A stretch of DNA of 64,000 nucleotides from the NCBI GenBank assembly GCA_900155495.1, contig FTLJ01000063.1:1-64000 (forward strand). The letters are read 5' to 3'. A program made the translations under genes and the position numbers. This DNA comes from Porogramme epimiltina. Its lineage: Eukaryota; Basidiomycota; Agaricomycetes; Polyporales; Polyporaceae. The notes below the pieces were generated by a model. The model was not told the origin of the DNA. It worked only from the letters and a program-made list of their open reading frames with translations, and made no database searches. Below, piece by piece: positions 10,648 through 21,440 of the stretch; positions within the stretch are counted from its first letter, which is position 1, and each line of letters opens with the position of its first letter.

Positions 10648-11540
10648 CTGCAACGACGACGGCCTCGACCACACCCATGTCCTCGTGTTCACCACCTCTC
10701 CTTCTGCCTTCTGAAAAATGCTCGAACGGTTTTCAAGAACCTCAGGAAGAAGCCAACAAAGACCCGCCTCGGAAGGCGTTCACTATAGAAAACAGAACGC
10801 TGGATTCGGCCTGGAGGAGGCTCTCATGATCCTTCCCTGTCTTGTGCTGGGCCACCGCGTCTGTACAGACCGTCTCGGGCGCGGGACGCCCGCGAAGCGC
10901 GGGCGGAGAACGCGTACGCCCGACGCGCGCCGCATGCGTGCGCCCTCCTGCACACCATTCAAAGCACCCAGAGGGGCAGGTGGAGCGTATACTCGAGGCG
11001 GCTCTGGGCCCGCGCGATTGAGCGTGACCTCACCCCGGTCGCTCACGCATTCATACTGCGCTCTATCTAACACGCCGGAGGGTGCGGGCTGTCCAGCTTG
11101 CTAAGCTTCTTTGTTGAAGGTAGATGGATAGACTGACGTTCGTTCTGTCAGGAAGGGTCACGTGCATGCCCGGAGATGACGAGACGCATTTTGGGCGGCG
11201 GAATGGCGGCTATGATGTCGCAGGCATCACACCAGCAAGTGCTGTATAAACCAACCCTTACCCCCGCGCGGCGCGGAGTATCTGTGTGTTGTTTCTCTAA
11301 CGCTGGCTTAAAATAGACAGCCGTAGATGTTACCTATATGAGATGTGCATGTCATAACTGACAGAAGACAGCTAAGCAAGATCAATATTCGCAACCCCAA
11401 ATGATGGATCCGACTCCCAAGCGCTCCCGACAAACTGACTACAGACACCATCGCCGGACAACGATGCACGAGAAATTCCAATCCTTGTTTGGGAAATGCT
11501 ATCTGCTCCATTACATCGCCCAATCGACCTCTTTCCAAGC
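10648..11540. other. Hyd3 upstream region
   Basis: No gene recognised. The block at 11139-11210 is described separately as a conserved distal element. 10860-11050 is GC-rich and resembles 15090-15290 upstream of Hyd5 in a gapped manner. Confidence 0.4.
11139..11210 (-). promoter_or_regulatory. Conserved distal upstream block of Hyd3
   Basis: About 590 bp before the Hyd3 ATG. Its plus-strand text contains TTCTGTCAGGAAGGGTCACG, GGAGATG, GACGCATTTTG and GCGGCGGAAT, matching 15396-15463 upstream of Hyd5 closely. A GTCACGTG core is included. Confidence 0.55.
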
Positions 11541-12058
11541 TCAGAGGATGATGGGGACGCAGCCAATGGAAATGAGGCCGCCCTACACGATCCCGGTGAA
11601 TACTTCATGGTCTATTGCACTCGCAGAGAGAAGGCACTCACGACGTTGTTGTTCTGGCAGCAGACGACGTTCGCGTTGCACGAGTTGCCGGTGCCGACAC
11701 CGATGACAGTGATGGGCGAGCAGTCGAGGCCGAGGAGGACGTCGACGCCTTGGAGGACGACGCCGAGCAGGCCAAGGAGGAGCGAGCCGGCAGGAGAGCT
11801 GGACTGTTGAGAAGAGGGTGTCAACGTCCATGGTGAAAAAAGTCAGGGTGAAAGAAAACTGACCGACTCGACGCTGTTGCAGCACTGGATGGGGCCCGTG
11901 CTGCAGCTGCCGGCGCCCGTCTCGGTCGAGCCCGACGCGGTGGACGTCACAGTGATCGTCGTCGTCGACGTCGCGGTCGTCGTAGGCGTGTTCCAGGGTG
12001 AGGCGGCCGCAAGGGTGGCAACGGAGGCGAGGGAGACGAGTGTGGTGGCGAACTTCAT
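11541..12058 (-). CDS. Class I hydrophobin Hyd4
   Basis: Exons: 12058-11864, 11803-11642, 11582-11541; 132 residues. The ATG at 12058 (MKFATTLVSLASVATLAAAS) was preferred to an in-frame ATG about 87 bp upstream, because it matches Hyd3 and Hyd5 and starts a proper signal peptide; the longer reading would begin in the leader. The linker is Thr/Ser-rich (TTTATSTTTITVTSTASG). The core has [35 protein letters not shown] and [13 protein letters not shown], eight Cys in all. Intron 1 is 60 nt and intron 2 is 59 nt. Over the signal peptide and core it is nearly interchangeable with Hyd5. Confidence 0.95.
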
Positions 12059-12162
12059 CTTTGGTGAGTGCTTTGGAACTAGCTGAGTAGACAGGAGAGG
12101 ATGCTTGGGGAGCTGACTCTGGAGTCTGTAGAATACTGACCGCACAGCGTGCAGGTTTTATA
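12059..12162 (-). promoter_or_regulatory. Hyd4 core promoter and leader
   Basis: TATAAAA (minus strand) at 12162-12156, then CCTGCACGCTGTGCGGTCAG, GACTCCAGAGTCAGCTCC and TCCTCTCCTGTCTACTC. It is the most complete copy of the leader module of the minus-strand group. Confidence 0.72.
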
Positions 12163-14188
12163 CCGCGAAGGCGGGCGCTGCCCTCACCACGTCAAGGCTA
12201 GGCCTCGAGTGCACAGTCCAGCAGACGCGCTCGGGTACCGGTGTTCGTGGATGGCGGCGGCAGACGTTGCAGAGAACCTCAGCGCAAAAAAGCTCGCGAC
12301 GTCGGAACCGACCGTGGTAGCGATTGGCTCACGTCGCGTGCGCGGGGCTACCCGCCACGCGTGTGGGGGTGGGGGCGCCCGAGGCGTCCGAACGGTGACC
12401 CGCCAGCCCGACGCGTGGCGCGTGCGCGCGATTCGACGCCCCAAGAGGAGGTCAAAGGACGTATGCAAGCGAGGGGGCGCGACAGAACGCGACGTCGCTC
12501 TCTGATCCTCCCGCGTTGAGACACGTTGACGGAAGCGTGATGGACGTGCGGGACGCAACCTAGCGATGCGCGCCGGGGGGCGCGGGCGACCGGTCCTGCC
12601 GATTTTCGTTTTTGTTAACGTTGTCTGCCAGATGCTCGCTCAGCCGCCTACGAGAGCGTGGAAATAGCCGCGCGCCCTTTGTGCGGTGAAAATGACGGCA
12701 GTGGCGTGCGGGTCCGGATGCATCAAGTTTTCGTATGACGGTGAGATTCTGTGTCTGCACTGTTTTCCCGTGCTGCTGACAGAGTCGTTTTGCAATAAGT
12801 CTATAGAAAGACGATGATGGTTGAGAAAAAAAGCGGTGGCGCCGTTGAGAAAGGCACTTGACCGGCCCAGTGCGTTCACAAGTACACACGAACGTCCGCC
12901 ACTCCAAGCCGTAACAGGGTAGTAGAACTACCGAAATTTGGAATTCACCTTACTCGGACGTGCAAGGATTCATCGTAAGGGCGCCGTCCGGATTCTGGCG
13001 TGGTTGAACTTGCTGGGACGTAAGATGCAGCGACGGGGGCGTGGAGGCAGAAGAGGCGAGATTAAGGGGCGCGGGATCTTTCGCTAGACTTTTTGCACCC
13101 GCGATACTCTGCCTCATTTTTACCGCTGTCGTTGTGCGGCGTAGGTGACCACATTATGTAGCATAGGCTCGCACCGGCGGGGGCTGAAAATCGGATCTTC
13201 GGACCATCATTCCACCATTGCTTCTAGAGTAGGTAGTGCGGGGCGTGGCGTTTTGGCCGAACGGTGCGAGCTACAATGTGCGCATCGAGGTTTGCGATAT
13301 TTGTATAGTGGGTCTTACTCTGGGAATTGTTTTGTTTCCAAGGTGGGCGCGTCAAAGTCGAAAAAAGACATTAGACGCCCCGTAGCTGCGGCGTGTCAAT
13401 CGCTTACCTAAACGGCAAGATGTGAGCGTCTCAATATGACCTGCCACCTGATCTTGGCGATTGTAGCCACCATGTCCTCGATCAGCTACTGTAGGTGCAA
13501 TACCCATTTAATGTCTACGAGTATCAGTAGGCGATAAATATCCGCCTTTGGTTTAACTGCTCTTTGCTCTCTATCACAATTCTGATAATGTTCAACGCAG
13601 ATATCGTGTCATGAGATTGCCGGCGCATTCAAACTGTATACCCTCTCGGCGGAGAATGTGGAGGACTAGACGGTAACCACAAAACAATAACCCACCGCGC
13701 GTAGGATAGTCGGGAGCCCGAACACCGCCGTGGTCCATCTCCGTCGCCCGCCCCACCACGTGGTATACCAACCGAAACCCCGCCTCGACTACCGCACCGT
13801 GCGCCGTCCTCGCGCACTCACTGGCCATATTCAGCATTCCCCGCCTCCAGGGAGGATCAGTGCCTAGCGGCGCACCTGTAGGCCGCGCATATACGAAGCA
13901 GCGATGTTCGCACATGCACACTTTCCGGTCTCACGCACAGCAAGCGACAGAAGGACAACATACGATCCACATTGACAAACACAAACAACGACCGACCCGC
14001 GCCAACCAATGCCGCTCACTCGGAGACCACTCGAGAGACTAACCACTAGTACAACGGACACAGGCTGGCGTACATATTCCGCGACATACAGGAGAATCCG
14101 GTTCTGCTCGGCCGGGAGCGCTCCACCTGCTCCCGGTCTTCTTTCACCCCACGGACCGTCCGCTCCCCATCTCCTTCCTTTTTGGGAT
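12163..14188. other. Gene-free 2-kb region between Hyd4 and Hyd5
   Basis: No gene recognised on either strand. 12163-12600 is GC-rich Hyd4 upstream DNA. 12900-13650 is more AT-balanced with many stops. The 13.9-14.2 kb part is the Hyd5 3' flank. Confidence 0.4.
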
Positions 14189-14713
14189 CTAGAGGATGAT
14201 GGGGACACAGCCGATGGAGATGAGGCCTCCCTGTAGGTCCGGTGAGTGAGCGGCCTCTAATCCTGGTACACGAAGAGGACACTTACGACGTTGTTGTTGT
14301 CGCAGCAAACGACGTTCGAGCTGCACGCGTTGCCGGTGCCAACACCGATGACGCTGATGGGCGAGCAGTTCAGGCCGAGGACCGCGTCAATGCCCTCGAT
14401 GACGATGCCGAGCAGGGCGAGGAGTGCCGTTCCGTCAGAGGACGAGGCCTGCGTAGCGCCGCGCGACAAGAGCCAGGGGTCAGAATCCTGCGGGAAAATG
14501 AAGCTAGAAGGAGGCACGCACGAGCTCAGTGGACTCGCAGCACTGGATGGGGCCGGTCGAGCACGACCCGGACGAGGTCGTCGACGTGGGCGGGACTGCG
14601 GTCACAGTGATCGTCGTGGTCGTCGTCGCGGTCGTCGTGGGCGTGGCCCAGGGTGAGGCGGCCGCAAGGGTGGCAACGGAGGCAAGAGACACGAGAGTGG
14701 CGGCGAACTTCAT
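14189..14713 (-). CDS. Class I hydrophobin Hyd5
   Basis: Exons: 14713-14522, 14448-14287, 14230-14189; 131 residues. The signal peptide MKFAATLVSLASVATLAAAS differs from that of Hyd4 by one residue. The linker WATPTTTATTTTTITVTAVP is Thr-rich. Core: [36 protein letters not shown] and [13 protein letters not shown], with regular eight-Cys spacing. The middle exon begins ASSSDGTALLALLGIVIEG. Upstream DNA shares blocks with Hyd1 (15115-15134) and Hyd3 (15396-15463), so the promoter was duplicated with the gene. It is the last member of the minus-strand run before a 4.5-kb gap. Confidence 0.95.
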
Positions 14714-14820
14714 GGTGGAGGTTTTGGTGAGTGCTTGGAGGGCTGGTTAGACTGGAAGTGCTTGGAGGAGCTGGCTCTGGAGTCTGCAGAACGCTGACCG
14801 CGCACGGTGCAGGCTTTATA
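14714..14820 (-). promoter_or_regulatory. Hyd5 core promoter and leader
   Basis: TATAAAG (minus strand) at 14820-14814, then CCTGCACCG and GACTCCAGAGCCAGCTCC, in the arrangement seen in Hyd3 and Hyd4. Confidence 0.7.
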
Positions 14821-17800
14821 CTGCGACGACGATGGCCTCGACCTCGAGTCTTGTTGCCCCGTGCTCGTCCTCCGTCCTTCTCGTTCTGCAAGAACACACA
14901 CCCGACGCCTAAGGATGTCGAGAAGCGCGAAAAGAATAGCAAACATACATGGCCTGATGCGTCGCTACGCGGACGCTGTAGAACACTCAACAAACACAAC
15001 ACACCACATGAGCTTCTCGTGCGCACCCCCTCCCCCCTCCCTCCTCGCCCTCCTCCTGGCCGCCCTCTCTCATGATTGGACCCCGGCCCCGCACAGGGCG
15101 CATCGCGCGCGGGGCGCCCGCAACGTGCGAGCGGCGACCGCGGAGACACAAGGCGCGCCGCGTGCGTATGCTCCTCCAATGCAAGATTCGAAGCCCCCGG
15201 GGCTGCGCGCGGGGTATGCGCGAGGAGGGAAGGCGGTTAGGCCCGCGCGCTCGCGCGTGACGTCACCCCGGATTTTCAAGCCATTAGGACTGCGCGCAGG
15301 AGCCTAGAGGCGCCCCCTGCGGCGCGCGCTGGGGGTTGGGCTTTGCCGGTACGCGTTCGCTTTCTTTGTTGTTGGCGCGCGTGGATGCGGGGTTGGTCGT
15401 TCTGTCCGGAAGGGTCACGTCGGCGCGCGGAGATGGGGAGGCGCACTTTGCGCGGCGGGATGACTCGAGAACGGTGCAGGGCGCGTTCCAGCTCGCGCGT
15501 AAGCGCTGCGGGCATCGTGTACGGCGGAGCTCGGGCACAGCCGCCACGGTGGGGCAGCGGCGAGCTCCTTGTGGAACGCGTACCTATGTCGTAGCATCTT
15601 ACGGTGCTGACGTTGTGTCGTCGCAGGTTTTTGGGATGGGGGCAGGCAGACGCGGAAGACGTCACAGGGCACGCACGTACTAGGTCGGCCTAGTCTACCG
15701 CTGGCGCAGACATCAAGCATGCAACTCCGCGACAAGTCCCGCCTGGCCGGGGGGAGCACGCGCCGCCGAAGCAGCGAGCGACCGGGGCCTAGGATGGGGA
15801 TGGCTGCGTTTACGGGATCACGCGCACGCGCATGCGGACGGGGGCTCGGATGGCTGTCAGCTGGCGCGGTCGCTGGCCGGGGATGGGGGCGACGGGGGGC
15901 ACGGTGCACGACGGAGGAGGGGAGATTAAGGGGCCCCTCCGCGGGTGAGCGACGCCGCCTGCATGCCCGCGACGGATTCCGAGGCCCCCCCGCTGTCGCC
16001 CTGCGCGGACTGGCCACCGGTCTGCCTAAACGGGCTCACGGACGCCCACTCCACACTCCTTCTCGCTCGATCGCCGCCTCGTCCTCCGCAGAGCCCCCGG
16101 CGCGTTCGGACGAATACCTGGACCTTCCGCGTCGTGCTGCTCCGACGCACACATCCGCGGCGACCGGCCGGATCGCCCTTTTTTCTCTGCGCGGGCGCAT
16201 GCGCGTGTGTTGAGGGTAAGTTTAAAGTTCTAACCTTGCGCTACGCGAGTGAATAAACATTTGAATAGCTCATCAATTCTTTACGTCTCTTCGTCGCGGG
16301 TGTGCGTACAGCCCGCGCACAGGCATGGGCCGCCCTGGCACCGCAGCAACCGGACGTACGACAGCTCTAGCCAGCAGGTGACCGGCGACCCCCGCCTAGG
16401 TCGCAGGCTACCGAACCTCGGGCGACGAGTGTCCAGGAACGGGGTCCGACCACACCCCGTCCTTCACGCCGTCACTGGTCCGGAGCCCTCCCTCCTGCCT
16501 CCTGCACCCCCGCTTCTGCATTCAGCGCGCAATTTCCGCACCGCTCGACACCGCGCTTGTCTGACGGCGGACGGGCGCAAGGCCTTGATACGCTGTTGCC
16601 TCGAGGCTAGTACCCTTCGCGGCGGCTGGGGTTAAAGTCTACCCCGGGCGGAAAACAAAACAACGCGACGACACCACCACACTCCCGTGCGAAGCATTAC
16701 GGCCAGCCATTGTGCAAGGTGTCGGATTACGCAAGGGCTCGCGCCCAGCGGGGCGGGCCGGGTCGATTTGCGTGGGGACGCGCCCGTCGAGGCTCCCCAC
16801 GCGCCACATGGCTTTAATGACAGTCCGCACTCCGCCTCCTACTTTCGGCCACCCGGTCGTGCTTCTGCGCCCTGATCACCCCTCGCGCTCGCCAGTGCGG
16901 CCCAACCGAGTACTGACTTTCAGAGTCTATGTCGACCGTGTCTCTGGAGTGGTGGAGCGGAACATGACGGCCTCCGCGCTGCAGGTACGCGCGTCCCGTG
17001 CTCCCCTCGCCCATGGCATGTCTTCGCTCGCTGCTCACGCTCTCTGCCGTTTCTTCTTTCTATAGGAGTGCGGGCCATGCCCCCACGGGGAGCTAGCTAT
17101 CGCCGGTGGGCTGTGCGCACCCCACCCCTATGCACCTCTGCGCCGTCGCCTTCGCGGGATCCGACGCACGTCCACAGGACCTTCGCCACTGTCATCGGGC
17201 GGCTCCGTCTGCGCTGTGGCGGCGGCAGCTGGTGTGAGCCATGGATTCTAGAGCGTTGAGTTGAAGCAACTGCAGCACCCAACAAGGACGCAAACGGCGT
17301 GAACAAAAACAGAGTAAGCACTCCGCAGGCCGCTCTGGTTCTAGTTTATTGCCCGTCGTTGACGGGATTGATGTGCCGCCCGCTTCTTCTCCCAGCACCT
17401 CCCTCCGCACGCGAACAACGCTGCGATCGCGACAGCGCCATCCCGAACATGTTGACAGAATATCCGGCCCGACTTCCTTTTCTCTCGCCAGCAAGTTCTC
17501 CGCAACTGTTCAACGAGAGACTTCTGATTGCATTGCCTGGACGCCAGTTGGCTGTTGGCCGACCTCGTCTCTGTTCGCGCGCGCGCACACACCCACACAT
17601 TCCACCTTCGAATCCTCCCCTCCCAAACGCTTCTCTCACTGATACATGGCGCGCGGTTCTCGACCTTCTCTGCGGAGCCCCCATCCACGGATCGGAGCGA
17701 CATGGAAGCCGTGAAACAGCTGTTCGACGGACGCCGCTGTCACCTTTTGTTCGCCAACGTGATTTTCGGCGGGGGGCGTGCCCGCATAGCCGACCCGCCT

Positions 17801-19071
17801 GCGAGTCGCACACGGACCCGCACGCGGGGGCCCAATCGCAGGCGGGCAGCACCTTCCAGCCAGTAGGACGCGCCGCCAGCTCGCCCACGCGCGCCTTGGA
17901 ACGTTTGTCGCGGATTCCTCTCCACCCCGCCGACATGAAACGCCGACATACTACCACGTCCCCCCACCCGCCGCGCGACCGCACGAACTCCGACCTGCGT
18001 GTGCATCAGCACGCGTCTGCGCCCCATCGCGCGCTGGAAGACGGGATTAACCATGATAGACGTGTTCGACACCACCACAGCCGCGCGCAGAGCGCGCCCT
18101 AGAAGCAACGGCAGTCTGAGATGCGCACACCTCCACCGAGGCGTCCCAGCCACTAGCAACGCTGCCAGAACAGACAACGCGAGCGGCCCCAATCGCCCGT
18201 CGCGTCCCCCAATCGCGTCGCGCCCCAGAAATCACTGGAAGCCCCGCCCAGCACCACAGTCTCCCAAATGGCCGCAGGTACCTACTACTGGCCGACTGCA
18301 CCCGATGTACCCGACTCGCGCGTCGAAGGTCCAACAAGCAGACTCCGCACGCCTCGCAGCCGAGCGGGGAAGTCGGGCGAGCGCCACCGCCTACTGGCCG
18401 CCGGGCCCTTCGCGCTGCCTCGAGGCTCCCAGACGTCCCGTCCCGCGCCGCGAGCCCGATCGCGGGACGTGGAGGACGCGGCCAATGGGCGGGCGCGCTC
18501 CCTCACTGTGGGGCCGCCACGATCCTGCGCACCACTGTGCTCGATGCGGAGGCGGCGCCCCCTCGATCCCGACGCCCCTGCCCGATTGGTGCGGAGCGGC
18601 GCACAGTGACGCCTCCCGCGGAGGTGGCGCTTGGACCCGAAGACGGCCCGTGGGCCCGCGCGCGCACTCCTAGCAATATTCGCGCACTCCTTCGTTGGTT
18701 CTGTGCACAGTAGATGGTAAGTAGTCTGCCGTCGCGGATCCTCGTACCCCCTTCCCTAACCTCCTACGACAGACAGACACTTGCTGCACGGTCAGAGAAG
18801 TCTCCGACTTGCGGACGTGATACATGGCGAGGACGTCCTCTCGATTTCCCCCGAAGGACAACCTCTCTCTTGCCTAGGCCCTACTCTCCCTCAGCTTCGA
18901 CGATGGCCAACGCGATTCCCTGCCTCCCGGAGACCGCTTACCCCATCCCCGAGCAAACGGTCCCGAGCAGCCCGCCGGCACCCTACTAGGTGCTGCCGTC
19001 GCGGTATCCTACTAGGTGAGGTCGTTGAGCACGCCATAGAACTACAGAGAATGCGGCGGCGGCGGAGGCCC
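14821..19071. other. Gene-free GC-rich region of about 4.2 kb upstream of Hyd5 and Hyd6
   Basis: Hyd5 and Hyd6 diverge from this stretch. The long open frames are GC-biased and rich in Arg, Pro and Ala with no family features, so I call no gene. The region holds the Hyd5 distal blocks (15115-15134 and 15396-15463). 16680-18660 is GC-rich with no tandem repeats that I can see. Confidence 0.4.
15396..15463 (-). promoter_or_regulatory. Conserved distal upstream block of Hyd5
   Basis: About 690 bp before the Hyd5 ATG. It contains TTCTGTCCGGAAGGGTCACG, GGAGATG, GCGCACTTTG and GCGGCGGGAT, matching the Hyd3 block at 11139-11210. Confidence 0.55.
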
Positions 19072-19228
19072 TATAAAGACTCGCCCCGCCCAGCGTCGAC
19101 GCTCCAGTCCGTCGTCTACGAACAACATCCCATCGCGTCCACGTTCTTTCTCTCTGAGCTTCCCTCTCCCGCCCCTGCGTTCACTCCCCTCGCTCTGCGT
19201 TCAAAACTCAATCTCGCTCTTTCCGACC
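19072..19228 (+). promoter_or_regulatory. Hyd6 core promoter and leader
   Basis: TATAAA at 19072-19077, 157 bp before the ATG, is the longest TATA-ATG distance in the cluster. The leader is CT-rich and lacks the boxes of the Hyd1-5 and Hyd8-14 groups. Confidence 0.65.
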
Positions 19229-19682
19229 ATGTTCGCCCACCTCACCCTCGCCTTCGCCCTCACCACTGCCGCCTCATCTGTAGGCGCGGCCATCGTCCCG
19301 CGCGGCGGCGAGACCTGCAGCTCTGGCCCCATCCAGTGCTGCAACTCTCTCCAGAAAGTGCGTCTCCCCTTTTGGTGCCGCGCGTCTCACTGTCACTCAC
19401 TTTGCACGAAATACGCACAGGCCAGCACTCCGTCGGTGAGCAATCTGCTCGACCTGCTCGGCGTCGTCGTGCAGGGCGCCGACGCTTTCGTCGGAATCAA
19501 CTGCTCGCCGATCCCGATCCTTGGCCTCGCCTCTGGTGCGTCGTGCTCTTCGGAGCCTGTATGCTGCGAGAACAACTCTGTCGTGCGTCTGTCGTCTTCT
19601 CTCGTTCGTGCTCCCTGTGTTGACGGCGCACGGGCTTCAGGGTGGTCTGATTAGCATTGGCTGTGTGCCCATCACCCTCTGA
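19229..19682 (+). CDS. Class I hydrophobin Hyd6 (divergent)
   Basis: Exons: 19229-19357, 19421-19582, 19641-19682; 110 residues. Signal peptide MFAHLTLAFALTTAASSVGA, then a very short linker (AIVPRGGET). Core: CSSGPIQCC, NCSPIPILGLASGASC, SEPVCCENNSV and [13 protein letters not shown]; Cys spacing is standard. It is the most diverged core of the cluster: CSPIPIL, EPVCC and NNSV each depart from the common CSPI(S/T)V, NAVCC and NNNV. Introns are 63 and 58 nt and phase 0 as in all paralogs. It stands alone on the plus strand, converging with Hyd7. Confidence 0.94.
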
Positions 19683-20817
19683 GCACTCTGGGTGTAGGCT
19701 AGGACCGTCCCCTTTCTGGTTTATGGGAGGCGTGGAGGGTAGGCGCGAGGCGTACCACGCGCTCGCGATACCCTGTCTGCCGTGTAGCTGTTGTACATTG
19801 GACTATAGCTGTCAAATATGTCTGTCGAACGCACTTGGGTCTGTATACCCGTTTACTCGTCGGCGCTCTGGCTGTGCATCTCGAAAAGTTCAACACGTCG
19901 TCGGCGCGATGGTTGTACTCGAGTTCCATCCTTCGGCGAACGGCGGCTTCTGCTATTACATGTGTGCGGGCGTCACCCGCGGATCGTCTATTCCTACTAC
20001 GCGCGCGCCCCCGCCCTCGTCGCCCATAATGCGCGGTAGGTGTTTCCCGAGGAGAAGCTGGCCAACAGGGCTATGCATCCTATCCCTATCCCTATTCCTA
20101 TTCCTGTTTGACGTGCGGAACGCACCCGAACTTAGACTACGCCGGCCTGGCAGTGTCAGCGAGCCTGAAGCTCGCGGGAGCTTCCATTCCGCCTGCAGTT
20201 GCAATCCGCCCCTGAAACCCTTTGCGACTCTATTGACCGGCCGAAAGGGTGCTCGGGCTTTCACGCTGGGCGGGGTTCTCGGAGGCGCTGGGTGCGCGGG
20301 CTTGGCGGGGCGCGAGGCAGCGCTACGTGCGGGCGTGGAGGCGTCCGCGCGATGCCGGGGCGATCAACGCCTGTCGTTCAATGTTCAACTGCCTGTCTGT
20401 CTGACCGCGGCTTTTGGCACTTGGGTTGCTCGCACGCGTCATCGATGCGCTCATGCTCATGCTAATGTCAGTGGACTTGATCTTGACGCTGGCAGCACTC
20501 CATCATCACATAGGGTATCCAGAACGAATAGTCGTGTTTAACCCAAGCCGAAGACAACCAAAGCACTATAGCAGACGAGACGTCCCTCCTCCGCCTTAAT
20601 GCCCCTTTTACCCCCTTACTTCCTCCCCAACCCCCTTCTTCTTCTCCACTAAAGCCGAGACGGGGAACGCGGGTGCGGTCACGAGAGAGCCGAAGTTCGA
20701 GCGACGAAAAGAAAGAAAGAAAGAGGCGGAGGCGATCTGGGCCGCGCCGGGTGCGGTGGGCGCAGCGCGAGCCTCGGGGCGCGCGCTCTCTCTTCTCCCA
20801 GTGGTACGCGCAGACGC
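19683..20817. other. Convergent intergenic region Hyd6 / Hyd7
   Basis: No gene recognised. A short microsatellite of TATCCC/TATTCC hexamers lies at 20078-20106. 20580-20700 has CT-rich stretches. Confidence 0.4.
20078..20106. repeat. Hexanucleotide microsatellite
   Basis: About five copies of TATCCC or TATTCC in tandem, non-coding. Confidence 0.7.
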
Positions 20818-21354
20818 TTAGAGGATGACGGGGACACAGCCGATGGAGATGAGGCCGCCCTGTGCGAGGAAAGAGAGAGACGCGTGAGCATTAGCATCGT
20901 GCGCACGACCAGGCAGTAGAAGGCGGGTACGCACGACGTTGTTGTTCTGGCAGCACACCGCGTTGGCGGAGCACGAGTTGCCAGTGCCGACGCCGATGAC
21001 GGTGATGGGCGAGCAGCTGAGGCCGACGAGGACGTCGACGCCCTGGACGACGATGCCGAGCAGGCCGAGGAGGAGCGACGCGGCGGGGTCGCTGGCCTGT
21101 TATACGCGAGCGAGCAGTGCATGTCAGCGACGGGACGGGCGGTGAGGAAGGAGGCAGGCACTGACCGACTGGACCTGGTTGCAGCACTGGATGGGGCCGG
21201 TGCTGCAGGTGGTGCCAGTCGAGCCCGAGGCCGGCGCGGTGGCCGTCACGGTGACAGTCGTCGTCTTCGGGGGCTCCCCACCGGGCATGGCGGCCGCAAG
21301 GATGGAGAGCGAGAAGAGGAAGTAGAGGAAGGCGACGGCGCGGTTGACGAACAT
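20818..21354 (-). CDS. Class I hydrophobin Hyd7
   Basis: Exons: 21354-21166, 21096-20935, 20859-20818; 130 residues. The signal peptide [20 protein letters not shown] is unusually aromatic and is followed by [20 protein letters not shown], a Pro/Thr linker. Core: [36 protein letters not shown] and [13 protein letters not shown]. The [16 protein letters not shown] segment and TVTVTA linker are closest to Hyd17, more than 27 kb away on the other strand, which points to an old duplication now split by the tandem array. Cys spacing is standard. Confidence 0.95.
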
Positions 21355-21440
21355 CGTGGCGGAGGAGTAGTAGCTTGGAACTGCTGGTGGGGCGGGCTCG
21401 AGCTGGGGATGGACGAGGAGCGGGGAGCGCGTCTTTTATA
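21355..21440 (-). promoter_or_regulatory. Hyd7 core promoter and leader
   Basis: TATAAAA (minus strand) at 21440-21434, about 80 bp before the ATG, which is the shortest spacing in the cluster. Confidence 0.65.

Noticed and set aside
12016..12145. Longer N-terminus for Hyd4 from an upstream in-frame ATG
   Set aside because: It would put an unrelated 29-residue leader before a perfect signal peptide, starting within the promoter leader; Hyd3 and Hyd5 start at the equivalent downstream ATG.
19657..20541. 294-codon open frame downstream of Hyd6
   Set aside because: Overlaps the Hyd6 terminal exon in another frame and has mixed, domain-free content.
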